From: Betaproteobacteria bacterium | GTDB taxonomy: Bacteria; Pseudomonadota; Gammaproteobacteria; Burkholderiales; Burkholderiaceae_A | Length of the DNA: 64,000 nt | Reading direction: 5' to 3' | Assembly (NCBI GenBank): GCA_018970545.1 | Contig: JAGWWC010000002.1 | Coordinates: forward strand, 79,424-143,423 | Shown: one piece after another, positions 46,008 to 55,494 of the stretch | Layout of the letters: each line of letters begins with the position of its first letter | Position numbering within the stretch: the first letter of the stretch is position 1 | Notes under the pieces: generated by a model | The model's input: only the letters and a program-made list of their open reading frames with translations | Told to the model about the DNA's origin: nothing | Database searches by the model: none | Translations under genes and position numbers: made by a program

Positions 46008-47192
46008 TCAGTTTGTTTCGCCCAGCCAGTCACGCAGAATCTCTTGGGCGTGTTCATTGCGCATGGGTGGCGTGATGCGGTATTGGACAGGTGTCTCGGA
46101 GAATCGAATCGGATTGGCAAGTACATTGACAAAGCCGTCAGCGGCCTTCGCATGCGGCATGGCCACGACCATTTCTCGATGCTTGACCTGTGGATCTTCA
46201 AAGACCTGCGATAGCGTGTTCACCGGACCACAGGGCACACCCACAGCGCCGAGGGCTGCAATCCAATGATGTCGGCCCTCGGTGCGCAGGGCTGCCTCCA
46301 GGGCTGCGACGACCTGCTGCCGGTGTTCTACCCGGCCTGCATTGGTGGCGTAATTGGGGTTGCTGGCAATCTCCGGCCGGCCTATCGTCTTGCAGAGTTT
46401 TCGAAATTGGCTGTCGTTGCCCACTGCAACAATCATGGGGTCGTCCGCGGTGGGAAAGACTTGATACGGCACGATGTTGGGGTGGCCATTGCCCCAGCGT
46501 TGCGGATCTTGTTGAGTCGTAAAAAAATTGGTTGCGGTATTGATCAATAACGCAACCTGTGTATCGAGAAGTGAAATATCAATGTACTGGCCTTGGCCTG
46601 TCTGATCTCGATGCCGTAGCGCAGCGAGGATGCCGACGCTGGCATACATGCCGGCCATGACGTCGGCCAAGGCAACGCCGATTCTCATCGGCTCGCCGTC
46701 GGGGGCTCCCGTCAGGCTCATGATGCCGCCCATTCCCTGAATCAGAAAGTCGTATCCCGCGCGGCCGGCATAAGGGCCTGTCTGTCCGAATCCGGTAATC
46801 GAGCAGTAGATTAATCGCGGAAATTTATCTTTGAGCTGCGCATACGACAGGCCATAGGCGGCAAGTCCCCCGACTTTATAGTTCTCAATCAGTACGTCTG
46901 CATTGGCCAGCAGTCGCAGCACGAGGGCCTGGCCTTCCGCGCTTGCCAAATCAATCTCAATCGATCGTTTGTTGCGATTCGCACACAGATAGTAGGCACT
47001 CTCTGAGGTCGGCTGGCCATCTTTGCCAGGCACAAACGGCGGGCCCCAGGTGCGGGTGTCATCGCCTTCTGCAGGTTTCTCAACTTTTACAACATCGGCG
47101 CCCAGATCTCCGAGCAGCTGTGTTGCAGAGGGCCCCGCAAGAATGCGGGTCAGGTCGAGGACCCGCACGCCTTGCAGTGACATCGGCATCAT
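46008..47192 (-). CDS. CaiB/BaiF (family III) CoA-transferase
   Basis: A 394-residue family III CoA-transferase that moves CoA between carboxylic acids. The N-terminal motif VLDLTRILAGPSATQLLGDLG and the segment GYDFLIQGMGGIMSLTG with the catalytic Asp region are typical. The acid substrates cannot be inferred. The start is one of three close ATG codons (47192, 47189, 47183). It follows moaC after 3 bases, so moaC, this gene, the ROK kinase and the acetyltransferase appear to form one minus-strand operon without an obvious common pathway. Confidence 0.9.
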   Translation of the reverse strand: MMPMSLQGVRVLDLTRILAGPSATQLLGDLGADVVKVEKPAEGDDTRTWGPPFVPGKDGQPTSESAYYLCANRNKRSIEIDLASAEGQALVLRLLANADVLIENYKVGGLAAYGLSYAQLKDKFPRLIYCSITGFGQTGPYAGRAGYDFLIQGMGGIMSLTGAPDGEPMRIGVALADVMAGMYASVGILAALRHRDQTGQGQYIDISLLDTQVALLINTATNFFTTQQDPQRWGNGHPNIVPYQVFPTADDPMIVAVGNDSQFRKLCKTIGRPEIASNPNYATNAGRVEHRQQVVAALEAALRTEGRHHWIAALGAVGVPCGPVNTLSQVFEDPQVKHREMVVAMPHAKAADGFVNVLANPIRFSETPVQYRITPPMRNEHAQEILRDWLGETN

Positions 47193-47195
47193 GAT

Positions 47196-47705
47196 TTAGC
47201 GACGACGATAGGAGCCACTCTTGCCACCATGTTTTTCCATGAGCTCAATGCCCGTCATGGTCATGCCGCGATCGACGGCCTTGCACATATCGTAAATCGT
47301 GAGCAGTCCAATCTGCACCGCAGTCAAGGCCTCCATTTCCACGCCGGTCTTGCCGGTTACCTCGACGGTCGCCGTGCAGGCGATCGCTGCCCGTAACGGC
47401 GGCTCAGTTGACGTGTTCTGACTCGCCAGATCAATGAGTTCAAAGTCCACCGCGACCCGTGACAGCATCAAGGGGTGGCACAGCGGAATCAGCTCCGAGG
47501 TTTTTTTTGCTGCCTGGATTGCAGCAATACGGGCGATACCGATGACGTCGCCTTTTTTGGCGTCGCCCTCCCGGATGAGCCGCAGCGTCTGCGGCAGCAT
47601 GAGGATCTGGCCAGTGGCGATGGCGATCCTCCGGGTATCGGCCTTGTCGGCGACATCGACCATGTGGGCCTGGCCGGCGGAATCAAAGTGAGTGAATTGG
47701 GTCAT
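47196..47705 (-). CDS. moaC: Cyclic pyranopterin monophosphate synthase MoaC
   Basis: A 169-residue enzyme of molybdenum cofactor synthesis that makes cyclic pyranopterin monophosphate with MoaA. The motifs [28 protein letters not shown] and EKHGGKSG are all present. No other moa genes lie in the window. The ATG at 47705 lies 19 bases from the start of the divergent bepA-like gene, with a TATCAT hexamer exactly 7 bases upstream. Confidence 0.97.
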   Translation of the reverse strand: MTQFTHFDSAGQAHMVDVADKADTRRIAIATGQILMLPQTLRLIREGDAKKGDVIGIARIAAIQAAKKTSELIPLCHPLMLSRVAVDFELIDLASQNTSTEPPLRAAIACTATVEVTGKTGVEMEALTAVQIGLLTIYDMCKAVDRGMTMTGIELMEKHGGKSGSYRRR

Positions 47706-47711
47706 AAACCC

Positions 47712-47718
47712 TATGATA
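47712..47718. promoter_or_regulatory. Shared symmetric -10 core, moaC / bepA-like
   Basis: The 7-base core TATGATA reads TATGAT on the plus strand, 7 bases before the protease ATG at 47725, and TATCAT on the minus strand, 7 bases before the moaC ATG at 47705. Both match TATAAT at 5 of 6 positions. No -35 was found on either side. Confidence 0.5.
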
Positions 47719-47724
47719 GAGCGT

Positions 47725-49314
47725 ATGGGTACCCGGCGATGCTTACCGCTACGACCTCTCCTGGCATGTGCGCTTGCCTTAAGTCTTGCGCTGAGCCCGC
47801 CGTCAGGCTTGCGTGCGCAGGATCGCCCCAGAGGCGTGGATCATCTGCCGGCCCTGGGAGAGGCGGCCGTCGATGAGCTCAGTCCTGCAGCAGAGCAGCG
47901 ACTGGGTGATCAGATTTTTCAACAGCTACTTCGTGTCGGTGCGGTTCATGATGATCCCGAAACTGCGGATCTTATGGCCCGGCAGGCGGAGCGGCTCTTG
48001 GCCGCCTCGCGGCAGTTGGGCCATAGCAGCGAGGACCGGAGCTTTCGTTTTTTTCTGGTCAAAGATCCCACCATCAATGCATTTGCAATGCCCGGGGGTT
48101 ATGTCGGCATTCATACCGGCCTGATTACTGCATCGGATCGCGAGGCTGAAGTCATGTCGGTGGTAGCCCACGAGATTGGCCATGTGACGCAGCGGCATAT
48201 CGCCCGTATGTTTGGTCAGCAGCGGCAGGGCTCAGCGGTGATGATTGCGGCTGCGGTCTTGGCGGCACTGGCTGCCCGCTCCAGTCCGGATGCCGCGATG
48301 GGCATGCTGTCGCTCGGGCAGACTGTTGCTTTGCGTGAACAGCTCGCGTTTTCGCGTGATGCCGAGCGCGAGGCGGATCGTGTGGGATTGCAGATTCTTG
48401 CCGAGTCGGGATTTGATCCGCGTGCAATGTCGTCGATGTTCGAGCGGCTGGGCCAAGCCGGCCGGCTCTATGACAACAACGCGCCGACCTATTTGCGCAC
48501 GCATCCGCTGACCTCGGACCGTATCGCTGATATTCAATCTCGGCTGCAAAATGAGCCTAGTCTCGGCCGAACGGCCGATAGCGAGAACAGTCTGGAGTTT
48601 GATTGGCTCAGGGCCAAGCTGGCAGCGCTCGCGGATGTCCGTGTGGACGGCCTGCGTACCGCTCGTAGTCGTATGCTGTTGCAGTTAAAAGACCCGAAGC
48701 GCCCCTCTGCCCAGCTTCAGTCGGCAACGTATTTTGGGCTGGCTTGGGTGAGCCTGCAGCAGCGAGACTTTGCTGCTGCGTTGGATTACCGAGCAAAGGC
48801 CCAGGCGGCAGTCCGCGGTCAGCGGGCAGAGCCGTCGGCGCAGCCTTTATTGGACCATCTGCACCTGCAGATTCTTTCGTCATCTTCGGAGACCGCTGAG
48901 CAAAAAAAAGAGTTGGATCAAGTGGCCAGCGAGATGGCGGCCCGCTATCCGTACTCGCGTTCGGTGGTGCGTGCCGCCATTCATGCACGACTAACGGCAG
49001 GATTCAACGTCGAAGACGTTGCCGCGCTCGCCCGGCTCGCTGCCCAGCAGTGGCCGAACGATCCGCAGGTCTGGGGCCTTCTGGCCAGAGTTGAGAGCGC
49101 CCGAGGAAAGAAAACGGCGCAGCATGCCGCGCTGGCAGAGCAATATGCGCTGGCGGGAGCAACTGCCTCTGCAATCGAGCAACTGACACTGGCTCGCGGT
49201 GCGTCTGATGCTGATTTCGTGATGCTCTCCAGGATCGACTCGCGCCTGACGACATTACGTGCGGCGTTGCGTCGTGAGCAGATGGAGCGTCAGCAGGCGG
49301 GAGGCAAAAACTAA
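47725..49314 (+). CDS. BepA-like M48 metalloprotease with TPR tail
   Basis: A 529-residue periplasmic zinc protease resembling BepA (YfgC), which assists outer-membrane protein assembly and degrades stalled LptD. The signal peptide spans about residues 1-32, the HEIGH motif is at 149-153, and the third ligand region E-x3-D is Glu214/Asp218. The C-terminal 200 residues are helical and TPR-like. The ATG at 47725 is preferred because it directly begins the signal peptide and is preceded by TATGAT at 7 bases; upstream in-frame starts at 47692 and 47713 are alternatives. Confidence 0.9.
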   Translation: MGTRRCLPLRPLLACALALSLALSPPSGLRAQDRPRGVDHLPALGEAAVDELSPAAEQRLGDQIFQQLLRVGAVHDDPETADLMARQAERLLAASRQLGHSSEDRSFRFFLVKDPTINAFAMPGGYVGIHTGLITASDREAEVMSVVAHEIGHVTQRHIARMFGQQRQGSAVMIAAAVLAALAARSSPDAAMGMLSLGQTVALREQLAFSRDAEREADRVGLQILAESGFDPRAMSSMFERLGQAGRLYDNNAPTYLRTHPLTSDRIADIQSRLQNEPSLGRTADSENSLEFDWLRAKLAALADVRVDGLRTARSRMLLQLKDPKRPSAQLQSATYFGLAWVSLQQRDFAAALDYRAKAQAAVRGQRAEPSAQPLLDHLHLQILSSSSETAEQKKELDQVASEMAARYPYSRSVVRAAIHARLTAGFNVEDVAALARLAAQQWPNDPQVWGLLARVESARGKKTAQHAALAEQYALAGATASAIEQLTLARGASDADFVMLSRIDSRLTTLRAALRREQMERQQAGGKN

Positions 49315-50477
49315 ATACGCGTCAGCACCTGAAATGGACTGATGTCGCGCAGGCAGGCGGTCGTCCCAAGGGGGCAGCGGCGTTTGAAGCAGGGGCCACA
49401 GGGCAGGTCAAGATGCAGAATCTCCGCTCGATCTGAGTTTGGCGGTGTGTGAGTGGGGTCGGTGGAGCCGAAAAGTGCGATGACTGGCGTGTCCAATGCG
49501 GCGGCGGCATGCATCAATCCCGAGTCATTGCTGATGACATGATCCGCGATTGCAATCCACCTGAAAGCATCAAGGAGCGTCGTTTGCCCAGCGAGACTAG
49601 AAATTCGCTTGCCGTCAGCAGCGCCTGAGTCAGTCGGCCCACTGCCTGCGGTGGCCGCGGATTGCATCATGACAAGTGTCTGCTGACGAATTGCATCACA
49701 GAGCGCCTGCTCTTTTGGGCTGCCCAGCACGACGACTTGGTGCCGTGGGCTTCGCGATAACCAGAGGGCCGCCGTCTGCGAGAAATATTCTGCCGGCCAT
49801 TGCTTTGCCGGGCCGTATTCCGCGCCGGGGCAGAGCACCAGCAGCGGCCCTGAGGCGACAGGCAGTGCAAGGTTAGCCGGGAGCGTAAGTCTCGGCCGAT
49901 CGTTGCCAAGCGGATCAATGTCGGCGGGCTGCCGTGGATGATCGGCAAGTTGAAGATAGTGGGCAATCATCGGGGCCCGTTGTGCGCGGCCTGAATGCGC
50001 TGAACTCTGAATCGGGCGGGCGGGCGGCTTTCGACGATCGTTGATCAGTCCATAGCGGGCCTCGCCGATCATGCCGCGACGCAGGGGAATGCCGGCAAGC
50101 CATGGAATCAAGGCTGATTTCAGTGAATTGGGCAGCACCACCGCCATTTCGTATTGGCCGCGCAGATCGCTCGCAATGCGTCGTCTCAAGCGCCACTGCA
50201 ATTTCCCGCGGGAAAAAGCCACCTCATGAACCGTTTGGACACTGGGGCTACATCGATAGACCGCAGCAACCGATGGCAGCGCTAAAACATCCAGCGTTCG
50301 CCCCGCACGTTGTAGATCGGCAAGCAATGGCAGAGAGAGAATTGCATCTCCCACCCATTGCGAAGCGATGATGAGCGCGCGGCGGGATTCAGTGGCCGTG
50401 GGGGACCGTGCCGGGCTCAAGCTGATATTCGGTGCCGCAGTAGGGGCATCGTGCCTTGCCATCGTGGCGGACATCAA
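49311..50477 (-). CDS. waaF: Heptosyltransferase (GT9, WaaF-like)
   Basis: A glycosyltransferase family 9 protein of up to 388 residues that probably adds the second heptose to the lipopolysaccharide inner core. The donor-binding parts LIIASQWVGDAILSLPLL and CPGAEYGPAKQWPAEYF, and the conserved HVISNDSGLMHAAAALDTPVIALFGSTDP region, support WaaF. The start is uncertain: ATG at 50477 overlaps the upstream zinc-finger gene by 89 bases, while a TTG at 50420 would overlap by 32. The first 30 residues are not conserved. Confidence 0.87.
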   Translation of the reverse strand: MMSATMARHDAPTAAPNISLSPARSPTATESRRALIIASQWVGDAILSLPLLADLQRAGRTLDVLALPSVAAVYRCSPSVQTVHEVAFSRGKLQWRLRRRIASDLRGQYEMAVVLPNSLKSALIPWLAGIPLRRGMIGEARYGLINDRRKPPARPIQSSAHSGRAQRAPMIAHYLQLADHPRQPADIDPLGNDRPRLTLPANLALPVASGPLLVLCPGAEYGPAKQWPAEYFSQTAALWLSRSPRHQVVVLGSPKEQALCDAIRQQTLVMMQSAATAGSGPTDSGAADGKRISSLAGQTTLLDAFRWIAIADHVISNDSGLMHAAAALDTPVIALFGSTDPTHTPPNSDRAEILHLDLPCGPCFKRRCPLGTTACLRDISPFQVLTRI

Positions 50478-50598
50478 GAAAGACTCGCGGATGGTGATTC
50501 CAGAGCGGCATTTTCGGATTGGGGCAAAACGCAGGTAGATCGTCGGCCTTCAGCTGCACGATGGCTGAGGCGGCGGGAGAATTCGGGGCGGCGGCCAT
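50389..50598 (-). CDS. Small zinc-finger-domain protein
   Basis: A 69-residue protein with the motif CPNPKMPLWNHHPRVFLDV followed by ARCPYCGTEYQLEPG, the zf-CHCC signature found in a mitochondrial complex I subunit (NDUFS6-like) and small proteobacterial proteins. It regularly sits between ilvE and waaF in betaproteobacteria. The role is unknown. It lies 8 bases after ilvE and overlaps the waaF N-terminus in another frame. Confidence 0.85.
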   Translation of the reverse strand: MAAAPNSPAASAIVQLKADDLPAFCPNPKMPLWNHHPRVFLDVRHDGKARCPYCGTEYQLEPGTVPHGH

Positions 50599-50606
50599 TG
50601 CGGAAT

Positions 50607-51527
50607 TCAGACGGAATGAACCCAGTGGGCATAGCGGGCCGATTTGCCGGCAACCGCATCAAAGAAGACTTCCTGCAGGCGTTGTGTAATCGGGCCGCGG
50701 CTGCCATTTCCGATTTCACGATCATCAAGTTCTCGAATGGGCGTAATCTCAGCAGCAGTGCCAGTGAAAAATGCTTCATCCGCGCAGTACATTTCATCAC
50801 GGGTGATCCGTTTTTCGATCACCTCGATGCCGAGATCGCGGGCAATGGTCATCACCGCATCACGCGTGATGCCATCTAAGCAAGAAGCAAGATCGGGTGT
50901 ATAGAGTCGGCCCTGCTTCACGATAAAGACATTTTCGCCCGAGCCCTCAGAGACATACCCTTCGGTGTCCAGCAGCAGGGCCTCATCGTAGCCATGGGCC
51001 CCGACTTCTTGGTTGGCCAGAATCGAGTTGATGTAGTAGCCACTGGCTTTGGCGCGCACCAACGAGACGTTGACGTGATGGCGTGAAAACGAGGAGGTTT
51101 TCACGCGAATTCCTTTGGTGATGCCTTCTTCTCCGAGATAAGCACCCCAAGGCCAGGCTGAGACCGAGACATGGATTTTGTTATCGCGGGCAGCGATGCC
51201 GAGCTTCTCGGAACCAACCCAGATGATTGGGCGGATATAGCAGGACTCGAGGCTATTGCGTTTCACAATATCTTTTTGAACCTGCTCTAGGGTGGCGGCA
51301 TCAAAGGGCACCTTCATTTGGAAAATCTTCGCCGAGTTCATCAGCCGCTGGGTGTGTTCCCGGAGGCGGAAAATTCCCGAGCCCGAGCTGGTCTTGTAGG
51401 CGCGAACCCCCTCGAAGACCGCCATGCCGTAGTGCAGGGAGTGCGTGAGCACGTGGATCTTGGCATCACGCCAGGGCACAAACTGCCCATCCATCCAGAT
51501 CCAGCCATCACGGTCGGCCATCGACAT
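50607..51527 (-). CDS. ilvE: Branched-chain amino acid aminotransferase IlvE
   Basis: A 306-residue PLP-dependent class IV aminotransferase that interconverts Leu, Ile and Val with their keto acids. The PLP lysine is Lys160 in RAKASGYYINS, and EALLLDTEGYVSEGSGENVF and the terminal FFTGTAAEITPI segment are diagnostic. The ATG at 51527 is preceded by GAGGGG; an ATG at 51521 is also possible. It is divergent from azlCD, a branched-chain amino acid exporter, which makes metabolic sense as a paired locus. Confidence 0.96.
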   Translation of the reverse strand: MSMADRDGWIWMDGQFVPWRDAKIHVLTHSLHYGMAVFEGVRAYKTSSGSGIFRLREHTQRLMNSAKIFQMKVPFDAATLEQVQKDIVKRNSLESCYIRPIIWVGSEKLGIAARDNKIHVSVSAWPWGAYLGEEGITKGIRVKTSSFSRHHVNVSLVRAKASGYYINSILANQEVGAHGYDEALLLDTEGYVSEGSGENVFIVKQGRLYTPDLASCLDGITRDAVMTIARDLGIEVIEKRITRDEMYCADEAFFTGTAAEITPIRELDDREIGNGSRGPITQRLQEVFFDAVAGKSARYAHWVHSV

Positions 51528-51559
51528 GTCTTGCCCCTCGGTAAGTTTCTCGGCTGCCC

Positions 51560-51565
51560 ATTCTA
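51560..51565 (-). promoter_or_regulatory. Candidate -10 of ilvE
   Basis: TAGAAT on the minus strand predicts a start about 25 bases before the ilvE ATG, so a normal leader with the GAGGGG ribosome-binding sequence is expected. TGGATT lies 18 bases upstream as a weak -35. Confidence 0.35.
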
Positions 51566-51580
51566 GCGGAGCCGCCCCTC

Positions 51581-51586
51581 TACAAT
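51581..51586 (+). promoter_or_regulatory. Candidate -10 of azlC (leaderless geometry)
   Basis: TACAAT (5 of 6) is followed by 7 bases (CCATGCC) and the azlC ATG. No Shine-Dalgarno sequence and no clear -35 are visible. The contrast with the leadered ilvE on the other strand is notable. Confidence 0.45.
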
Positions 51587-51593
51587 CCATGCC

Positions 51594-52358
51594 ATGCAAG
51601 GTCCTGGTTCGCGCTCACGATGGCTTTCTGACCCCTCAACCGCGATGGGCGTTCGCGATATGGTGCCCGCCATGGTGGCGATGGTCGCCTGGGGCATTGT
51701 GACCGGCGTGGCGATGGTCCAATCAGGCCTCTCGACTGGTCAGGCCTTGGGCATGACGCTGATGGTCTATGCCGGCAGTGCGCAGCTCACCAGCCTGCCG
51801 CTATTTGCGGCGGCCGCGCCGCTGCCCATTATTTGGGCAAGTGCCTTGATTGTGAATCTGCGATTCGTTTTGTACGGCGTTGCCGTGAAACCATTTTTTC
51901 AAGGCTTCTCGTGGCCGCGTCGGCTGCTCTTTGGATTTGGCAACGTGGATGTGTTGTCGGCTGAATTTTTGCGACGGTTTGATCCCGCACGCCTAAAGAC
52001 TGCCAGCCTGGTCAGTGAGAGTTCTCCAGGTTTTTTACAGAGCGCGATTCGATATTTTAAATCCGCCGCGTTAACGATCTGGACCGTCTGGACTGCGAGT
52101 TCAGTCGCGGGGATTCTTCTGGCCCAATGGATCCCAGCCTCGTGGGGTTTGGATTTTATTGGGACGCTTGCGTTGATTGCTTTGTTAATGCCCATGATGA
52201 GCGGACGCGCCGAAATTTTGTGTGTTGTTGTTGCGGGGATCGTCGCCGTTCTCAGCGCATGGATGCCGCTAAAGCTCGGGATTCTGGTGGCGATGCTTGC
52301 CGGTGTTATCGCCGCGATGTTCATCCCCGAGGCCCAGAAGGAACCGCATCATGAGTGA
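51594..52358 (+). CDS. azlC: Branched-chain amino acid exporter subunit AzlC
   Basis: A 254-residue membrane protein with about six or seven helices, the large subunit of the AzlCD exporter for branched-chain amino acids or analogues. Family segments MTLMVYAGSAQLTSLPLF and LIVNLRFVLYGVAVKPF are present. The ATG at 51594 gives a 19-residue hydrophilic lead before the first conserved stretch; an ATG at 51645 (MGVRDMVPAM) could be the true start. It overlaps azlD by 8 bases. Confidence 0.9.
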   Translation: MQGPGSRSRWLSDPSTAMGVRDMVPAMVAMVAWGIVTGVAMVQSGLSTGQALGMTLMVYAGSAQLTSLPLFAAAAPLPIIWASALIVNLRFVLYGVAVKPFFQGFSWPRRLLFGFGNVDVLSAEFLRRFDPARLKTASLVSESSPGFLQSAIRYFKSAALTIWTVWTASSVAGILLAQWIPASWGLDFIGTLALIALLMPMMSGRAEILCVVVAGIVAVLSAWMPLKLGILVAMLAGVIAAMFIPEAQKEPHHE

Positions 52359-52674
52359 TGCCATGATTTGGCTTGGGCTGATTGGCATGATGGTCATGAC
52401 CCTGCTGACACGCTCGGGCATTGTGGTCTGGCCTGGCCCGATTCATCTTCCACCGCGTCTTCAGCGGGCCTTGCGTTTCGCGCCAATGGCCGCAATTGCC
52501 GCGGTGATTCTGCCCAGCCTGATCTGGTCGCCCCAAGGCGATGTGATTGGCCTGCTCGACCCGCGGCCGTTATCGGCATTCGCCTGCCTGCTGGGCTGGT
52601 GGATTTCACGACAGATGTCGGTCTGCCTGACAGCTGGCATCGCGGTCTATGCCCTGGGCATGCTGGCCCTTTAA
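52351..52674 (+). CDS. azlD: Branched-chain amino acid exporter subunit AzlD
   Basis: A 107-residue membrane protein with four hydrophobic helices and the AzlD motif MTLLTRSGIVVWPG...PPRLQRALRFAPMAAIAAVI. It overlaps azlC by 8 bases, the usual coupling of this two-subunit exporter. The gene converges on glnE with 19 bases between the stops and no clear terminator. Confidence 0.9.
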   Translation: MSDAMIWLGLIGMMVMTLLTRSGIVVWPGPIHLPPRLQRALRFAPMAAIAAVILPSLIWSPQGDVIGLLDPRPLSAFACLLGWWISRQMSVCLTAGIAVYALGMLAL

Positions 52675-52693
52675 GACCACCCTGCGCGCAGTT

Positions 52694-55426
52694 TTAGGCT
52701 GCGCCCGAAGCAGACTGGTGCAGCGCGTGCAATGAACGAATCGTGGCGGGCGCTTCGCGAAACACCGCCTCCCACAGTGCGATGACAGCCGCCCGTTGGG
52801 CTTGAAATTCATGCGCATCAACGCGTGCCGAGGCCGCGCCCGAGAGCCGCTCTGCATGCTGTCGCTTGCGATAGCTGCGGTAGGCATCTCCCACCTGGGC
52901 CGCGAGCTCTGCATCGATTAATCCCAATTCGCCAGCGATCCGCAGCAGCGCAATGTTTCCAAGGTTACCGGTCAAGGTCGGATGGGCATGGCTGTGCCGC
53001 AGCACCAGTGTCTGGACAATGAATTCGATATCGACCATGCCGCCACGGTCGTGTTTGATATCAAACTGTGCGGAGGGGTTGGGATGGCCATCATGCATCT
53101 TCTGACGCATGGCCAGCACTTCTTCCAAGAGGCCCTCGGTCGGCCGCGCCAATCGCAGCAGTCGCTCCCGCTCGGCCTCGAAACGCTGGCCAATAACGCA
53201 ATCGCCCGCGCAAAAGCGCGCCCGCGTTAGGGCCTGGTGCTCCCAGACCCAGGCATGCCGATGCTGATAATCCAAGAATCCCTCGATGGAGGTCACCAGG
53301 AGGCCCGCATTGCCGTTCGGTCGCAGTCGAAGATCAATATCAAAGAGTGTGCCGGCCGCAGTCGCAGTCGAGAGCCAAACGTTGATGCGCTGCGCGTAGC
53401 GGGCATAAATTTCACTGGCCGACTCGTGTGGATCATCGTAGAGAAAAATGAGATCTAGATCCGAGGCATAACCGAGCTCTTTGCCTCCCAGTCGGCCATA
53501 AGCAATTACCGCAAATCGTGGCGTCTCACGATGCCGGCGTGTCAGCGTTGGCCAGACTGTTTCAAGTGTGACCTGTAAAACACTATCGGCCATGGCCGAG
53601 AGATGGTCGGAGAGGGTCTCAACACTCCAGCGTCCGTCAAGATCCTGCACCAGTAATCGAAATAGGGCCGCATGATGGGTCTCGCGCAAGGCATCCATCT
53701 GCTGCTCGATATCAGGCACCCCGTTGTGAACGGCCTCCGCAACGCGAATCCGGAGTTCGTCGATAAAGGCCTGCTGATTCGGCGGATCTTCAGCTGCACG
53801 CACATCCAGCAGCTCATCCAGCACGATGGGATGCTGACGAAGATAGTCGGCCGCCCAGGCGGAGGCGCTGACCAGATGGGCGACACGCAGGAATGCATTC
53901 GGATACTCATCAAAGAGCGCGAGGTACGAGGCCCGCCGTCCGATGGAGTCCAGCAGCTGCTGCAGCCGCGTTAAGGTCTGTTCGGGGTTTGCCGTCTCGG
54001 ATGCGAATCGCTGGGCCTGGGCCTTTAAGCGCTCAAGCCGATTTTCTGCAGCGGGCCTGCCCGGCTCAGTTGCGGTCGGCCCAGCTGATTCGGCCGCAAA
54101 GAGCCGTTCAAAAGATTGTTGCACTTGGCGTTGAGTCAGCTCGATCGCCTGGAGAAATGCCTCGGCAGAGTCGTACGACATTGAACGCGCCAGATGGGCA
54201 ATGGCGGCCAGTTTTCCTGGCATGACATGGGTCTGCGCATCATCGAGATATTGCAATCGATGCTCGAGACGCCGCCAGAATTCATAGGCGGTGAGCAGCA
54301 TTTTGACTTCTTGCGATTCCAGCCGGCGAGAGCGCTCAAGATAGCCATAGATCTCGCGGGTGCTTCGGGCACGCAGGGGCTCTTCTTTGCCGCCGCGAAT
54401 CAGCTGAAACAGCTGGGCGATGAATTCAATTTCACGAATGCCGCCTGGCCCAAGCTTGACATCGACTGGCGCATGCTCACCCGCCATGTGGGATTCACGA
54501 TTGGACTGCCGTCGCTGTGCCTCTTCTCGGATTTGTCCGTGCAATTCGCGTAAGGCCGCCATGACATTGAAGTCGAGATAGCGTCGAAATACAAAGGGCC
54601 GAACAATATCGTGGAGTCCGCTGATCGCTTGTTGAAATGCAGATGGCGTTTGGGCGACCGGCTGGTTGACCACCCGGGCCTTGATCCAGGCATAGCGTTC
54701 CCACTCCCGGCCTTGGACGATGAAATATTGCTCGAGCATGCCCAGGCTGACGGCAAGCGGGCCCGAGTCGCCATTGGGCCGCAGCCTCAGATCGACACGA
54801 AATACGATCCCATCGGCGGTGACCTCCCCAAGAAGGGCTGCAATGCGTCGACCAACTTTGATAAAAAATGAGGCCGTATCGATGGCCCGGCTATTGGCGG
54901 TTGTGGCATCGGTCTCGCCGTCATCGGGAAAGACATAAATCAGATCCACATCGGAAGAGGCATTGAGTTCGCGGCCCCCGAGCTTTCCCATGCCGACAAT
55001 CATCATGTCTTGGGGCTGGCCCTGGCTGTCACGGGGGATGCCGTGCTGGGTAATCGCTACTGCCATTGCACTGGCATAGGCAGCATTGATCGTCATGTCA
55101 GCCAAGGCGGTAATCGATTCCAGGCTCTCGTTTAAATCTGCTGTCCCAGCGAGGTCGCGGGCCATGATGGCCAGCAGCGCGCTGTTGCGAAACTGCCGAA
55201 GGGCAACGGTCATCGCCTCGGGCGAGGGCTCAAGCAGCACGTCCGACCAGAAGCGCTGGAAATGCGCATTGAGCGCATCGGGCGTGATTGCTGCCTGCAC
55301 ATCGAGCAGCTGCCCCCGGCTGATCACGCCGGGCAGCGCCCGACGTGCGAAGGCCGAGTGATGCCAGGCGGCCGCGTAGTCGCTGGCCTCAGCGGGGCAG
55401 GGATCAATCGAATGGGACGGTGTCAT
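52694..55426 (-). CDS. glnE: Bifunctional glutamine synthetase adenylyltransferase/adenylyl-removing enzyme
   Basis: A 910-residue regulator that adds and removes AMP on glutamine synthetase in response to nitrogen status. Both nucleotidyltransferase domains are visible: GMGKLGGRELNASSDVDL (adenylyl-removing half, about residues 165-185) and AYGRLGGKELGYASDLDL (adenylylating half, about 640-660). Each is followed by a helical domain. The ATG at 55426 is chosen; an ATG 24 bases upstream is possible. It is divergent from yhdP, a conserved arrangement. Confidence 0.96.
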   Translation of the reverse strand: MTPSHSIDPCPAEASDYAAAWHHSAFARRALPGVISRGQLLDVQAAITPDALNAHFQRFWSDVLLEPSPEAMTVALRQFRNSALLAIMARDLAGTADLNESLESITALADMTINAAYASAMAVAITQHGIPRDSQGQPQDMMIVGMGKLGGRELNASSDVDLIYVFPDDGETDATTANSRAIDTASFFIKVGRRIAALLGEVTADGIVFRVDLRLRPNGDSGPLAVSLGMLEQYFIVQGREWERYAWIKARVVNQPVAQTPSAFQQAISGLHDIVRPFVFRRYLDFNVMAALRELHGQIREEAQRRQSNRESHMAGEHAPVDVKLGPGGIREIEFIAQLFQLIRGGKEEPLRARSTREIYGYLERSRRLESQEVKMLLTAYEFWRRLEHRLQYLDDAQTHVMPGKLAAIAHLARSMSYDSAEAFLQAIELTQRQVQQSFERLFAAESAGPTATEPGRPAAENRLERLKAQAQRFASETANPEQTLTRLQQLLDSIGRRASYLALFDEYPNAFLRVAHLVSASAWAADYLRQHPIVLDELLDVRAAEDPPNQQAFIDELRIRVAEAVHNGVPDIEQQMDALRETHHAALFRLLVQDLDGRWSVETLSDHLSAMADSVLQVTLETVWPTLTRRHRETPRFAVIAYGRLGGKELGYASDLDLIFLYDDPHESASEIYARYAQRINVWLSTATAAGTLFDIDLRLRPNGNAGLLVTSIEGFLDYQHRHAWVWEHQALTRARFCAGDCVIGQRFEAERERLLRLARPTEGLLEEVLAMRQKMHDGHPNPSAQFDIKHDRGGMVDIEFIVQTLVLRHSHAHPTLTGNLGNIALLRIAGELGLIDAELAAQVGDAYRSYRKRQHAERLSGAASARVDAHEFQAQRAAVIALWEAVFREAPATIRSLHALHQSASGAA

Positions 55427-55494
55427 GCTGAAATTGTCCGACAGGCGCATCGAATGGGGTGAGAAGGCACGGGTCCTGTGCAAGAATCCCATCC

